Source: Cerasicoccus maritimus
GTDB taxonomy: Bacteria > Verrucomicrobiota > Verrucomicrobiia > Opitutales > Cerasicoccaceae
Assembly: GCA_031296935.1 (NCBI GenBank)
Contig: JAVDPD010000014.1
Span: 1 to 64,000, forward strand
Direction: 5' to 3'
DNA length: 64,000 nt
Shown piece by piece: positions 8,985 to 17,552 of this stretch. The notes below the pieces were generated by a model that did not search any database, had not been told where the DNA came from, and was given only the letters and a program-made list of their open reading frames with translations. The translations under genes and the position numbers were made by a program. The first letter of the stretch is position 1; every line of letters begins with the position of its first letter.

Positions 8985-10087
8985 CTCTGCATCCCCTCTA
9001 ACTTAGCGTGCAAAAGGTCAACCAAGTCCTTCTTATGATGTAGGGGAACCAAGAATAGGTGAATTCGAACATCGGGCAATTCGTATTCAGAGAACTTTCT
9101 GTGAAGATCATGGAATTCTTGGCTCAATGCAGTGCGAAAACCGCCGATGCTGTGATTATCAGCCATTTCCTTTAGCAATTCACCAAACTCATCGGGATCG
9201 ATGATCGCATCGGCAATCGCGGGGAGGTTTTGCAGATCGCGAGGACGCGTCGTTAAAAAGTGAGCAAGTAGGCCCTTCAGTGGTAATTTGGTATTCTCGG
9301 CAAAATAAACGGCTTCGCCCCCGGAGCCTTGAACAACACAACCTGCAACTACAGCGCTAATCAGACTTGCCGCGTTGGGATCGTAAGGATCAATTTCCCA
9401 GAGGGGATTGTAAGAGCAACTTCCCAAATTGCCCAACTGAAATGGATTGAGAAAGAAACAGGCATAGCCACGCAGCCGCCGCATCCACGCAGTCACTTTA
9501 GCGAACTCACCAGAAGGATCTAGTATGAGACCGCTTCCCCTGAATTTAGCAATAATATGAAACAATGAGTATACGGATTTCCCTGCGCCAGTGAGCCCAA
9601 GTAGAAGGAGGTGGGCTGAACTTTTAATCCCTACCCGCCGAGACCTGCTGTCAAATTTGAAACGTGATCTCCCCAAGGCGATTTGGCCCTTTTTCCACCA
9701 CAGCAGCGGCATTGCCATCTTGCGGAACACACTTTCACCCGCCCATCGCATGGAGGCGCCCGTCCCCTGACGAAACGCATCTTGATACCATTGGCTCCCA
9801 TTGACCCATTCAATGATATAACAGGCAAAATAGACGGCAGCGAACGCAGACAGGAGGATTTTCGCTCCACTCCAATCGATCTGAGCACCTTCCATCTGGA
9901 AATGCGGCAATATGTTGAACCACGCCCACAGTCCTGCCAGACAGAGAAACAGGAACCCCAGCAGTTGCTTCCAAACCGCAAAGGTCAGCGCATTTCGGCG
10001 GTGGAACCACTTGAGCAAGTAGAACAGACCGAAGCCAAAGACGATAAAAGGGAAGGAGATCATCAGTAGGAGCGCTCCTCGCTGCAT
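8981..10087 (-). CDS. Truncated VirD4/TraG-like ATPase with a foreign C-terminal tail
   Basis: The first part has three membrane helices, then Walker A GLTGAGKS and the LILDPSGEF strand of VirD4/TraG coupling proteins. The frame leaves the family after DPDEFGELLKEMADNHSIGGF: the second ATPase half, with Walker B, is absent. The last ~51 residues (from about base 9136) are AT-rich and read FHDLHRKFSEYELPDVRIHLFLVPLHHKKDL, ending in a 4-bp overlap with the helicase start. That tail may be the C-terminus of the helicase's original partner, for example HamA. I place the start at the ATG at 10087, where the membrane helices begin; an upstream ATG (10279) would add 64 residues antisense to another coding frame. 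Probably not a working coupling protein. Confidence 0.6.
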   Translation of the reverse strand: MQRGALLLMISFPFIVFGFGLFYLLKWFHRRNALTFAVWKQLLGFLFLCLAGLWAWFNILPHFQMEGAQIDWSGAKILLSAFAAVYFACYIIEWVNGSQWYQDAFRQGTGASMRWAGESVFRKMAMPLLWWKKGQIALGRSRFKFDSRSRRVGIKSSAHLLLLGLTGAGKSVYSLFHIIAKFRGSGLILDPSGEFAKVTAWMRRLRGYACFFLNPFQLGNLGSCSYNPLWEIDPYDPNAASLISAVVAGCVVQGSGGEAVYFAENTKLPLKGLLAHFLTTRPRDLQNLPAIADAIIDPDEFGELLKEMADNHSIGGFRTALSQEFHDLHRKFSEYELPDVRIHLFLVPLHHKKDLVDLLHAKLEGMQR

Positions 10088-10141
10088 TCCAATCGAGGCG
10101 ATAACGATTTTGAAATTGTCGAAAGCTGGCACACCGACCAG

Positions 10142-10672
10142 GTGCTTGAAGCGATGAAAAAAGGCGCGCTTTCGGGCGATCCACTGATCATTGCCTCCAC
10201 TCTTTTCCCTGAGTTTGGAAAAATTAAAAACTTTTTTCGGGAATTCGCCATATCCATCAAAAGGTTTAAGATCGCCCATAAAATGGATATATCGATCTTG
10301 CTTCTGGATTACCGAAATACCAAACTCGTTAATGTCAGATTTGAGCTATACGATGTTACTCAGACCAATGGCTCCAAACCCGATTCCGCCAGAATTGAAA
10401 AGCAAGTAAGAGCTTTTCTTGAACTCAAGCGCGACTTCGCTGAATCCATTGACATGAAGGTCTACCTCTACACAAGCTGGCCATTCGGACATTATTATCA
10501 GATTGGGCAACGCATCATGTATACCGGACAATTTCTGCCGGTCGATTCCGCGACAAGCGCTCCAATGACTATTATTCGCAACAACCAGACAGCGATCTGG
10601 CAGCAATACCAACGTAATGTTGAGAAAATGATAAAGAATGCAACTGATGCAGAAGACGTAATTGAAATTTAA
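10142..10672 (+). CDS. 5'-truncated unknown protein
   Basis: The plus-strand frame stays protein-like upstream of its first usable start (GTG 10142), back to about 10085, where the antisense TraG-like fragment begins. It therefore looks like the C-terminal part of a larger protein cut by that insertion. It reads VLEAMKKGALSGDPLIIAST, FELYDVTQT and VKVYLYTSWPFGHYYQIG-type segments. An ATG at 10283 would give 129 residues. The alternating strand/helix pattern resembles C-terminal sensor domains found in some HTH regulators, but no family can be named. It ends 3 bp before the convergent gene at 10676. Confidence 0.5.
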   Translation: MLEAMKKGALSGDPLIIASTLFPEFGKIKNFFREFAISIKRFKIAHKMDISILLLDYRNTKLVNVRFELYDVTQTNGSKPDSARIEKQVRAFLELKRDFAESIDMKVYLYTSWPFGHYYQIGQRIMYTGQFLPVDSATSAPMTIIRNNQTAIWQQYQRNVEKMIKNATDAEDVIEI

Positions 10673-10675
10673 GCT

Positions 10676-11185
10676 TCAAGAAATTTCCGGCGGCGAGCTT
10701 ATGCTGCTGTCTGGCTCAGGCCAGGTATCTGGGCGCGCAACCTCATAGCCATACTGTCCCTTCCATCGATAGTAGCGCTGTGCTTGTTCGTCTTCAAGAG
10801 ATTCGGAAGTTATCGGGCCTCCTCCTCCTTCAAGGGGCAGCTGATACTCAAAGCGCTTCATCAAATCTTCAGCGGCAGCCTGGTAAGTTTCTCCAATTCC
10901 AAACCATGCTCGACCATAGCCAAAGACTACTTTCTGCCCCTCATAGCCATGCTGGATTAAAATGGGCAACAGATCGTAGTAAGCAGATACCCAGGGCGCA
11001 ACTGGGTGGTAACAATCCGGGCGCACCAACAACTCATCATCAAAACTGCCCGGTAACGCATCAAGATCAATAGTGGGAAGATACCAATCGAGTTTTGGCC
11101 AACCGTTATAGCGTGCAAATTCACGTTTTAGCTCCTCGCCTTTCAGACGCTTGATCTCATCTCGCGTCAACCTATCTGCACCCAT
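10676..11185 (-). CDS. Unknown island protein
   Basis: 169 residues with no domain I recognise. The N-terminus is charged (RLTRDEIKRLKGEELKREFARYNGWPKLDWYLP); the middle is aromatic-rich (HPVAPWVSAYYDLLP, VVFGYGRAWFG); the C-terminus is acidic and proline-rich. It has no signal peptide or membrane helix. It sits with other unknown genes inside the first accessory island; such proteins are common cargo of integrative elements. The gap upstream (11186-11557) holds a large inverted repeat and no gene. Confidence 0.55.
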   Translation of the reverse strand: MGADRLTRDEIKRLKGEELKREFARYNGWPKLDWYLPTIDLDALPGSFDDELLVRPDCYHPVAPWVSAYYDLLPILIQHGYEGQKVVFGYGRAWFGIGETYQAAAEDLMKRFEYQLPLEGGGGPITSESLEDEQAQRYYRWKGQYGYEVARPDTWPEPDSSISSPPEIS

Positions 11186-11384
11186 TCGACCCCCTACCTA
11201 GCTCATTGGCATCAAGGACTTATCATATCACAAATCCATGCATATGCACAACTCGACCACCACATGACGAGATGTCAGACGTCTAAACAATGTAATTCCC
11301 AGATGGAATCACTGACATACCCTCAAATGCACTTCTCTGGCTTTGGGTTGCTGGCCAATGCAATGACACCAATTCAAGAATCAA

Positions 11385-11531
11385 TCCGTCACCTGGACGG
11401 CCTTTTCATTCGGGTCTGGCGAAGCGCCGCGAAGAAAATCAACTCCCTCCATACCCGCCAGTGACCCCTCGTTGATTTTCTCCGACGGGCTTCGCCTTAT
11501 TCATACCCGCAAGGCCGTTGAGGTGACGGCC
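11385..11531. repeat. ~60-bp imperfect inverted repeat
   Basis: Arm 1 (about 11385-11442) and arm 2 (about 11472-11531) are imperfect reverse complements. Both carry CCGTCACCT, ACGGCCTT, GGCGAAG and GAAAATCAAC in matching order; about 29 bases lie between them. Transcribed, it would make a long stem. It ends 26 bp before the small gene at 11558. Such structures occur at replication or transfer origins of mobile elements and as long leader hairpins; the sequence alone does not decide. Confidence 0.7.
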
Positions 11532-11557
11532 AACTCTTAAACTGAAAGGTGTCAGCA

Positions 11558-11797
11558 ATGACCAACGAAAACAATAAACCCATCCACAAAATAAATCTTG
11601 GGTCAGGCATAACTGCCTCTATCTGGGAAAACTCAACCGACAATGGCGTCCTTCACGCCGTCGAGGTGGAACGTCGCTACCTTCAAGGCGATGAATGGAA
11701 AACCAGTAAAACCTATGTCGGCTCACAGATACTCCTGGTATCCAAGGCCTACGAGCTGGCGTTCGATTACATCCAATCTATCAAGTCAAAGAACTAA
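11558..11797 (+). CDS. Small conserved island protein
   Basis: 79 residues, MTNENNKPIHKINLGSGITA and so on, no signal peptide. The pattern KINLGSGITASIW, then VEVERRYLQGDEWKTSKTYVG, suggests a small all-beta protein ending in a helix; small proteins of this look are frequent near the replication or regulatory end of integrative elements, with no known function. The ATG at 11558 has an AAAGG ribosome site 8 bases upstream, which decides against the GTG at 11549. The large inverted repeat lies directly upstream and may be its leader. Confidence 0.65.
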   Translation: MTNENNKPIHKINLGSGITASIWENSTDNGVLHAVEVERRYLQGDEWKTSKTYVGSQILLVSKAYELAFDYIQSIKSKN

Positions 11798-11843
11798 CCT
11801 AAAGCAGAGAATGGAGCCGAACTCATCGGCTCCTTTATCGCTG

Positions 11844-12446
11844 CTACTGGGCAGAATTCACCTGCCGAGTTTTCAAACCGAATAATTCCCGGTCGCTGTC
11901 ACGATCAAGCTTCTGATCGAGCAATTCTCGCAGCCTATCTCGCCATTGTGTATTATTCTCCGATTCATTCAGCATGATCGCACCGACGAGAACTTTCTTC
12001 CGCGTACCAACGAACAGACCGACCGCATCGTTAAAGGCACTGAAATTACTGTTCATGATCAGTTGCTGTCCGAATGCTGTTTCATCGTCTATTGAACGAG
12101 GATCAACCATTGAAGCCAGGGCACTATCGACAGCCTCTTGTGGAAAATCTCCCAATTCGTAAACTGCCGCTAGCAAAGCCGCACTCTCGTTATGCTTTTT
12201 CGCTGATTCAGTAATTGTATTAATTGCAGATTGGGCTTGGCTAATTTTCTTCTGGTATTTGCGCCCTAAATTCTGCTTCGCACGATTAAATGAGGACTGA
12301 GATGCGTAGCTATCTCGTTTGCTAGCAAGATCATCATACTCCTGAGCCCATTCTTGTTGGTAGCCGGCAATGTCGTTCTCGTAATCTTCGATAGTCTTTA
12401 GACCATATGGATCAAACTTGGTCCAAGTCTTTTTCCCAAACCCCAT
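11844..12446 (-). CDS. Coiled-coil unknown protein at the island edge
   Basis: 200 residues starting MGFGKKTWTKFDPYGLKTIE. The N-terminal half is strongly helical and polar (DIAGYQQEWAQEYDDLASKRD, KKISQAQSAINTITESAKKH), probably a coiled coil; the C-terminal half includes GLFVGTRKKVLVGAIML. A longer in-frame start would run antisense through the neighbouring pseudouridine synthase and is rejected. Its ATG (12446) and the neighbour's ATG (12450) face away from each other with 3 bp between, an unnaturally tight divergent pair that probably marks the right junction of the island. Function unknown. Confidence 0.6.
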   Translation of the reverse strand: MGFGKKTWTKFDPYGLKTIEDYENDIAGYQQEWAQEYDDLASKRDSYASQSSFNRAKQNLGRKYQKKISQAQSAINTITESAKKHNESAALLAAVYELGDFPQEAVDSALASMVDPRSIDDETAFGQQLIMNSNFSAFNDAVGLFVGTRKKVLVGAIMLNESENNTQWRDRLRELLDQKLDRDSDRELFGLKTRQVNSAQ

Positions 12447-12449
12447 CGT

Positions 12450-13247
12450 ATGGAACGTCACTTCACCAACTACCCGGTTTTCGGCCCTGACGCCGATTTG
12501 ATCGACCCGGAAGAGCTGCCCACTTGGGTCATCGAAAATAACGATGACTTGCTCGCCTTTGACAAGCCGGGGTGGGTCGTCTGCCATCCGTCGAAGAACG
12601 GGCCGTGGTCGAGCCTTGTCGGCGCGTGCCGCGAGTGGACCGGCATGGAGACGCTGCACCTCATCGCGCGGCTCGACCGCGAAACGAGCGGCGTGATTCT
12701 GCTCGCCAAGCACAAGGCTGCCGCCCGCAAGCTACAAATTGCGTTTCAAGACCGCGCCGTGGAGAAGACTTACCACGCCATTCTCGAAGGCGAAATGGCG
12801 GAGCCCGTCGCCGTCGACCAGCGCCTCGCCAAGGACCTGGAGTCCCCCGTCGCGGCCAAGGTGACGGTGCGCCGCTCCAATTCCTCGCAGCGGGCGATTT
12901 CCCACTTCACGCCGCTCGTCGCGCAAAATGGCTACACACTGGCCGAAGTGAAACTGGAAACCGGCCGCAAGCACCAGATCCGCGCCCATGCGGAATGGCT
13001 GGGCCACCGCGTAGTCGGCGACAAGATTTACGGGCCGGACTCCACGCTGTTTTTGGACTTCATCGAGCATGGCTGGACCGAACGACTGGAGGCCAATTTA
13101 GCCATGCGACGGCAGGCGCTGCATTGCACGGAGCTACGTTTTAGTGACGGTTTAACCTTCCGCGCGCCATTGGCCTGGGACATGCGGCAATTTGCCCGCG
13201 AACGCATGGGGCTGGCCGATTTGCCCGCTGCCTGCGTAGGGAATTAA
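12450..13247 (+). CDS. RluA-family RNA pseudouridine synthase
   Basis: Converts specific uridines in rRNA or tRNA to pseudouridine. The catalytic segment HLIARLDRETSGVILLAK carries the invariant Asp of the RluA RLDxxTSG motif; further conserved pieces are LLAFDKPGWVVCHPS, EKTYHAILEG and ETGRKHQIRAHAEWLGHRVVGDKIYG. There is no S4 domain, so it belongs to the RluA/TruC-like short members (265 residues). The ATG at 12450 has no clear ribosome site and abuts the island gene at 12446, so the natural 5' region may have been replaced by the insertion. The exact RNA target cannot be assigned. Confidence 0.92.
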   Translation: MERHFTNYPVFGPDADLIDPEELPTWVIENNDDLLAFDKPGWVVCHPSKNGPWSSLVGACREWTGMETLHLIARLDRETSGVILLAKHKAAARKLQIAFQDRAVEKTYHAILEGEMAEPVAVDQRLAKDLESPVAAKVTVRRSNSSQRAISHFTPLVAQNGYTLAEVKLETGRKHQIRAHAEWLGHRVVGDKIYGPDSTLFLDFIEHGWTERLEANLAMRRQALHCTELRFSDGLTFRAPLAWDMRQFARERMGLADLPAACVGN

Positions 13248-13325
13248 TGGTCAAATCACAACCGAGGCCTATTGACCCTAATAAATCGTGGTAGTGTGCT
13301 TGACCCATTGCTTGCTTCGCACAGA

Positions 13326-13865
13326 ATGTTTTTACCCGTGAACACCATGACGGACACCAGCCGCCCGGCGCTATTTGATCTCGATGGCGCTATAGAGGCG
13401 ATCAACAATGCGTTGATCGAGCCGAAGACGCGTTTGCGTTTGGTGGAGCCGGATCACGTGGACTACCAGCAGGACGCCTTTCGCAAGTTCCGCGATGTGC
13501 TCTCCGAATGGCGTGAGTTCGACAAGCGGGCGAAGTTTACCATCGTAGACGAGCGGGATCGAGCCTGTGGCTTCTTTGAATACGAGCGCTACTGGCAAGG
13601 TGCGGATGACTTGGGCCGCGACGACTTTATCGAGCTGCTGCAAATTCAGCTGCGTTTCCCCTTTGTATTCAAGGACGGCACATCGCTCTCCGGCTACTCC
13701 GGCAAGCGCGCGCGTGTGAAGCGGGGCGACGAGCCCACCAGTACGCTGTCGCTCAAGGTGGATCACGTCCCCCGGGCGCCGACGCTTTTTTGTCAATTTG
13801 GCACAACCTTTGGCTGGCGTATCGCAGACCTTTCGGACACAATGGTAGGCGAACTTTTCCGTTGA
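13326..13865 (+). CDS. Conserved hypothetical protein
   Basis: About 179 residues, soluble, no recognised family. The sequence contains ALFDLDGAIEAINNALIEP, a charged middle (FRDVLSEWREFDKRAKFTIVD) and a mixed beta-type C-terminus ending FGWRIADLSDTMVGELFR. Starts are possible at 13326 and 13347; neither has a convincing ribosome site. It is followed after 4 bp by the CxxCP-motif protein, with which it is probably co-transcribed. Confidence 0.6.
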   Translation: MFLPVNTMTDTSRPALFDLDGAIEAINNALIEPKTRLRLVEPDHVDYQQDAFRKFRDVLSEWREFDKRAKFTIVDERDRACGFFEYERYWQGADDLGRDDFIELLQIQLRFPFVFKDGTSLSGYSGKRARVKRGDEPTSTLSLKVDHVPRAPTLFCQFGTTFGWRIADLSDTMVGELFR

Positions 13866-13869
13866 TGCT

Positions 13870-14592
13870 ATGACTAAATCTGGCTTCGACCCCGCTACGG
13901 AAGCTGCTATGTCCAACACCTATCCGCATTATCAAGTGCGTCTTGATGACGGACGGCTGATCGAATTGACCAGCCCTGATCGTATCTTGCCAGAAGCTTG
14001 GTCGCGAGTCCAGGGGCTCCCTGAATGGACGCGGCTTTCCTACCACCAATGCTCTAACTGTCCATTCGACGAACTGCGGATCGAGCGTTGCCCTGCTGCC
14101 GCTGCCGTCGCCCAGTTGGTGGAAAATTTTACCGAGGTCGTTTCTTTTCAAAAGGTGGACTTGGTCATCGTACGGGCCAATGGACAATACTCCGTTCGTG
14201 GCTCGGCGCAGATGGTCGTTTTTGCGATGCTCATGGAGTTCGTTTCCCGCGCCAAGTGCCCGTATCTCTTCGATCCCAGTGCGGACAAGGGCTTCTTCTT
14301 CCTGTGCCTGGATGTCGACCAGCTGCTCTACCGGTTTTTCGCGAGTTTCCTGATCCAGCACCATTTACTCAGCTCCGGCGAGCCCGATCCCAACGCCGTC
14401 AATTGGCACCGTTTCCAGCAATACATGGGCGAGATCCGCGTGTCGCTGGAGGGCCTGCTGGAGCGTATTCAGGCCTACTGCCATGAGGACGCCAACATCA
14501 ACGCGCTCACCGGCGCCATCAGCATCAGCAAGCTCCTCGAAGAACACTGGGACGACAGCCTCCGCCTCTTTAAGGACATGACTTTTCACTAA
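13870..14592 (+). CDS. Conserved hypothetical protein with CSNCP motif
   Basis: 240 residues. The conserved signature is YHQCSNCPFDELRIERCPAAAA (residues about 58-80), a CxxCP...CP arrangement shared by a family of uncharacterised bacterial proteins and likely to bind a metal. It is followed by LVENFTEVVSFQKVDLVIVR and helical segments. No signal peptide. An alternative start, MSNTYPHYQVRL, lies 13 codons in. It lies directly downstream of another hypothetical gene and upstream of a lipoprotein gene. Family membership is by pattern memory; function is unknown. Confidence 0.7.
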   Translation: MTKSGFDPATEAAMSNTYPHYQVRLDDGRLIELTSPDRILPEAWSRVQGLPEWTRLSYHQCSNCPFDELRIERCPAAAAVAQLVENFTEVVSFQKVDLVIVRANGQYSVRGSAQMVVFAMLMEFVSRAKCPYLFDPSADKGFFFLCLDVDQLLYRFFASFLIQHHLLSSGEPDPNAVNWHRFQQYMGEIRVSLEGLLERIQAYCHEDANINALTGAISISKLLEEHWDDSLRLFKDMTFH

Positions 14593-14626
14593 TTACAGAC
14601 CCTCGCACTCACCGAACCAACCACTT

Positions 14627-15193
14627 ATGCACATCATTCGACTCAGCCTTTGCCTTCTTTTCATCGCCATCCTCGGCGCCTGCTCCCGGGTCCCCAAGGT
14701 CCAAACACAGGCCAACCCGCAGGCCAACTTTAGCGACATCAAGACCTTCGCTGTCCTGCCGTTGCCCACGCAGATCACCGGCGCCGATCCGGGCGCGATG
14801 GTGGAAATCGCCGGCCCAGCCAAGGCGGCGATCGTGGGCGATATGGAGGCCAAGGGCTACCAACAAGTTTCCCAGGCCGACGCGGATATCCTCGTCAACC
14901 TTCACGGTGAGCTGCTCCCACGCACGCAGGTGATCGACACCGGCATCGCGCCGCCCCCCGGCTACTACGGCGACCCGTGGATCACTGGCTATCCCTACGC
15001 TTCTCAGCAAATCGTCCGCAACTACGAGCAGGGCACGCTGGCCATTGAGATTTCCAAAAACGTCGGCGGTCAGCCGCAGCTGGAGTGGGTCGGCTGGACC
15101 ACCAGCAAGCGCGCCCCCGGCGCCAAGATCAACGTGGACAACGTTGTCGCCGGCATCCACGAGATTCTCGCCGACTTCCCGCCGGAGAAGTAG
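14627..15193 (+). CDS. DUF4136-type lipoprotein
   Basis: 188 residues with a lipoprotein signal peptide ending LGAC (cysteine about residue 19). The mature domain has the DUF4136 pattern: ANFSDIKTFAVLPLP near the N-terminus, a DMEAKGYQQVSQADADILVNLHG segment (small helix then strand), and EQGTLAIEIS toward the end. Members are periplasmic or outer-membrane lipoproteins of unknown role, often found with envelope genes. It precedes the two-helix membrane protein gene by 6 bp, suggesting co-transcription. Confidence 0.85.
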   Translation: MHIIRLSLCLLFIAILGACSRVPKVQTQANPQANFSDIKTFAVLPLPTQITGADPGAMVEIAGPAKAAIVGDMEAKGYQQVSQADADILVNLHGELLPRTQVIDTGIAPPPGYYGDPWITGYPYASQQIVRNYEQGTLAIEISKNVGGQPQLEWVGWTTSKRAPGAKINVDNVVAGIHEILADFPPEK

Positions 15194-15199
15194 TCGTTA

Positions 15200-15760
15200 A
15201 TGCTATCTGGTGAAGAGCTAGAGGAGCGCGCCCTTCGCTATTTGGAGGCGGATCGCTTTTCGGATTTCCTTGAGCTTTTTCCCAATCAGGAGCAGGCGTA
15301 TTTTTACTACGCCGGTTTAATGGCCAAGCGGCATTCTGTTGCGGATCAGCCTAATGCCATTGCGTTTAAGCTCGTTTGGAGGCGTATCTACAACAACTTT
15401 TTCTTTCTGTTCTATTTGCGCCACAAGGAGTTTCATTTCGAAACGATCCACTACTTCGAGAAACCGGCGGCTCGGAAAGTGCAATTATGGAAATCACTGG
15501 GCGAGCTGGCTCGTTTTGCGGTGTTTCTCATGGCGATGATCGCTGGCGTGCTCCTTGTTTATAGCGTCATCCAGTTTATATTCGCCTGGAATGGGCGCGG
15601 AGGTTTTCTCGGACCAACTGCGACGTTCATAGGTATGTTGATCTTTATCTGGCTACAAGTGCTGCTCTACCGCAGTAGCCTTAGCTGGGGGCTTCCCGCT
15701 GATATACGTGCGATCGGGCGAGGCTACTTTGAGCTGCGCAAGATCTCCCGCTGTCGCTGA
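15200..15760 (+). CDS. Two-helix membrane protein, unknown
   Basis: 186 residues. The N-terminal ~100 residues are soluble and charged, starting MLSGEELEERALRYLEADRF; two hydrophobic helices follow (FAVFLMAMIAGVLLVYSVI and FIGMLIFIWLQVLLY, about residues 110-160). The C-terminus is short and basic. No known family recognised. It is separated from gltX by only 60 bp and could be part of the same transcript as the DUF4136 gene upstream. Confidence 0.65.
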   Translation: MLSGEELEERALRYLEADRFSDFLELFPNQEQAYFYYAGLMAKRHSVADQPNAIAFKLVWRRIYNNFFFLFYLRHKEFHFETIHYFEKPAARKVQLWKSLGELARFAVFLMAMIAGVLLVYSVIQFIFAWNGRGGFLGPTATFIGMLIFIWLQVLLYRSSLSWGLPADIRAIGRGYFELRKISRCR

Positions 15761-15820
15761 GTTCGCGGGAAGGTGCGTTCTCCGATTGACCTTTGTCCCG
15801 CCGTCATTCAACACTGCGGG

Positions 15821-17206
15821 ATGACTGACAGTAGCGAAGTTCGCGTTCGTTTCGCCCCCAGCCCGACTGGGTTCTTCCACATTGGCAGCGCCCGCACGGC
15901 GCTGTTCAACTGGCTCTATGCGCGCCACACCAATGGCAAGTTTGTGCTGCGCGTCGAAGACACCGACTCCGCGCGCAACACGCCCGAGGCCCTCGCCGCC
16001 CTGCTCGACGGCATGCGCTGGCTTGGCCTGGACTGGGACGAAGGCCCCGAGGTCGGCGGCGATTACGGCCCCTATTTCCAGAGCGAGCGTCAGGACATCT
16101 ACGCCGAGTATCTCCAGAAGCTGCTCGACGCCGGACGCGCCTACGAAAAGGACGACGCCATTTTCTTTAAGCTCGAAGGCGAGCGCTACGTCGAGTTCGA
16201 CAAATACAAGAATGCCGAAGTCGAAAAGGTCCGCACCGAGCCCATCACCGTCAAAGATGCCATTCGCGGCGACGTGACCCGCAACGTCGAGACGGACTTC
16301 GTCATCCGCCGCTCCAATGGCGACTACGGCTTCCACTTTGTGAACGTGGTCGACGACATTGCGATGAACATCACCCACGTCATCCGCGGCGAAGACCACC
16401 TTTCCAACACCGCACGCCACGTGGAAATCTACCAGGCGCTCGGCGCTCAGCCGCCCGTGTTCGCGCACCTGCCGCTCATTCTCAAGACTGACGGCAAGGG
16501 CAAGATGTCCAAGCGCGACCAAGGCTCACTGATCGAGGAATACGTGCAGCGCAAGTTCATCCCCGAGGCGGTCCGCAACTTCATTTGCCTGCTCGGCTGG
16601 AACCCGAAGGACGGCAGCGAGATCATGCCCATCGGGGACATCATCGAAAAGTTCGACTTCCCCGGTATCCAGAAGGAAGCCGCGCGCTTCGACGAAAAGA
16701 AGATGTCCCACATCAACACGGAATACCTCCGCGCACTGCCCGTGGAAACCTTCTGCTGGATGGCCGGCCCCGTGCTCGCCGAAGCCAAGGTGATCGACGA
16801 AAGCACCGAGGAAGATTACCTGCACGCCATCCTCGCGATCAGTCAGGAAAAGGCGCGCGATTTCGAAGGCCTGCCCGAGCTCGTCGGCCCGCTCTTCAAC
16901 GAGGACTTCGCCGTCGATCCCGAAGCGCAAAAGCGCGTCTTCAAAAAGGGCGAACCGCTGACCCGCCTCGCCGAGCTGCTGCCCGTGCTGGAGCAAGTCG
17001 ACCCCTGGTGCGAAAACTCGCTCGACCAAGCCATCCTCGACCTCGCCGAAAAGAAGGGACAGCGCAAGTTCGACTACTTCCCGATCGCCCGCCTCGCGGT
17101 GAGTGGTCAGGCCGGCGGCCCGGACCTGCTCGCGCTGCTGCGCGCCCTCGGCAAGGAACGCGTCATTGCCCGCATGCGCCGCTTTGCGGACATGCAGGAA
17201 GCGTAA
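15821..17206 (+). CDS. gltX: Glutamyl-tRNA synthetase
   Basis: Charges tRNA-Glu (and possibly tRNA-Gln) with glutamate. Class I synthetase signatures are intact: HIGS (residues 20-23) after FAPSPTGFF, and KMSKR (228-232). Length 461 is normal. The ATG at 15821 starts the protein directly before [12 protein letters not shown]; an upstream in-frame ATG (15773) would add 16 untypical residues. The anticodon-binding C-terminal end (from about base 17085) is present a second time, degraded, at 30305-30425. The region between the two copies is an acquired island, so the terminal codons of the working gene may come from that element. Confidence 0.97.
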   Translation: MTDSSEVRVRFAPSPTGFFHIGSARTALFNWLYARHTNGKFVLRVEDTDSARNTPEALAALLDGMRWLGLDWDEGPEVGGDYGPYFQSERQDIYAEYLQKLLDAGRAYEKDDAIFFKLEGERYVEFDKYKNAEVEKVRTEPITVKDAIRGDVTRNVETDFVIRRSNGDYGFHFVNVVDDIAMNITHVIRGEDHLSNTARHVEIYQALGAQPPVFAHLPLILKTDGKGKMSKRDQGSLIEEYVQRKFIPEAVRNFICLLGWNPKDGSEIMPIGDIIEKFDFPGIQKEAARFDEKKMSHINTEYLRALPVETFCWMAGPVLAEAKVIDESTEEDYLHAILAISQEKARDFEGLPELVGPLFNEDFAVDPEAQKRVFKKGEPLTRLAELLPVLEQVDPWCENSLDQAILDLAEKKGQRKFDYFPIARLAVSGQAGGPDLLALLRALGKERVIARMRRFADMQEA

Positions 17207-17310
17207 GCCAGCCTGTAGCAGAGGCGCCGAGCAGGAGGCACCCCGGACTGTAGGTGCTCCGCCATCGCCACAGTTGCCTCACCGCAAGGTCGTGCGGACG
17301 CTCCACGCCA

Positions 17311-17362
17311 CCTTCGTATTTCCTGAGCGATTCTATAGTCTACGGTTGACCCCTTGCTCTGC
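17311..17362 (+). repeat. Interspersed repeat, copy 1
   Basis: Contains CCTTCGTATTT followed by GCGATTCTATAGTCTACG and TTGACCCCTTGCTCTGC. The same string recurs at 19920-19956 and 23451-23497, always on the plus strand and always inside the island behind gltX. Copy 1 shares the upstream CCTTCGTATTT part with copy 3. It is not coding. The rest of the gap 17207-17552 holds this copy and a terminator hairpin. Confidence 0.8.
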
Positions 17363-17444
17363 CCCTTGACAATGGCGGCAGCGACAAACCCCGCGAAGAA
17401 GCTTTCTCCGAAGCCTAAGCATCCTCGCTCGGTCCAATCCTTTT

Positions 17445-17475
17445 AAACCGCGTCCTTTCGAGGGCGCGGTTTTTT
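17445..17475 (+). terminator. Rho-independent terminator
   Basis: AAACCGCG (17445-17452) pairs with CGCGGTTT (17465-17472), extended by CC/GG across a CG-rich inner part, and is followed by a T-run. It is well placed to stop transcripts coming from gltX before the acyltransferase gene. Confidence 0.8.
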
Positions 17476-17552
17476 CATGGACGCCAACAAACCGGATCCA
17501 GCATTCTGAATACTTGACTATACATCGATATACAGAAGCATCACTGTGCACT

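Noticed and set aside
12447..12713. N-terminal extension of the gene at 11844 across the pseudouridine synthase
   Set aside because: Fully antisense to the conserved catalytic region of the synthase.
17207..17340. tRNA gene as integration target behind gltX
   Set aside because: No cloverleaf or T-loop consensus found here or near 30430-30560.
17372..17446. 24-codon basic peptide frame (MAAATNPAKKLSPKPKHPRS...) before the terminator at 17445
   Set aside because: No ribosome site, part of the repeat-laden gap, and its stop overlaps the terminator stem; too weak to call.
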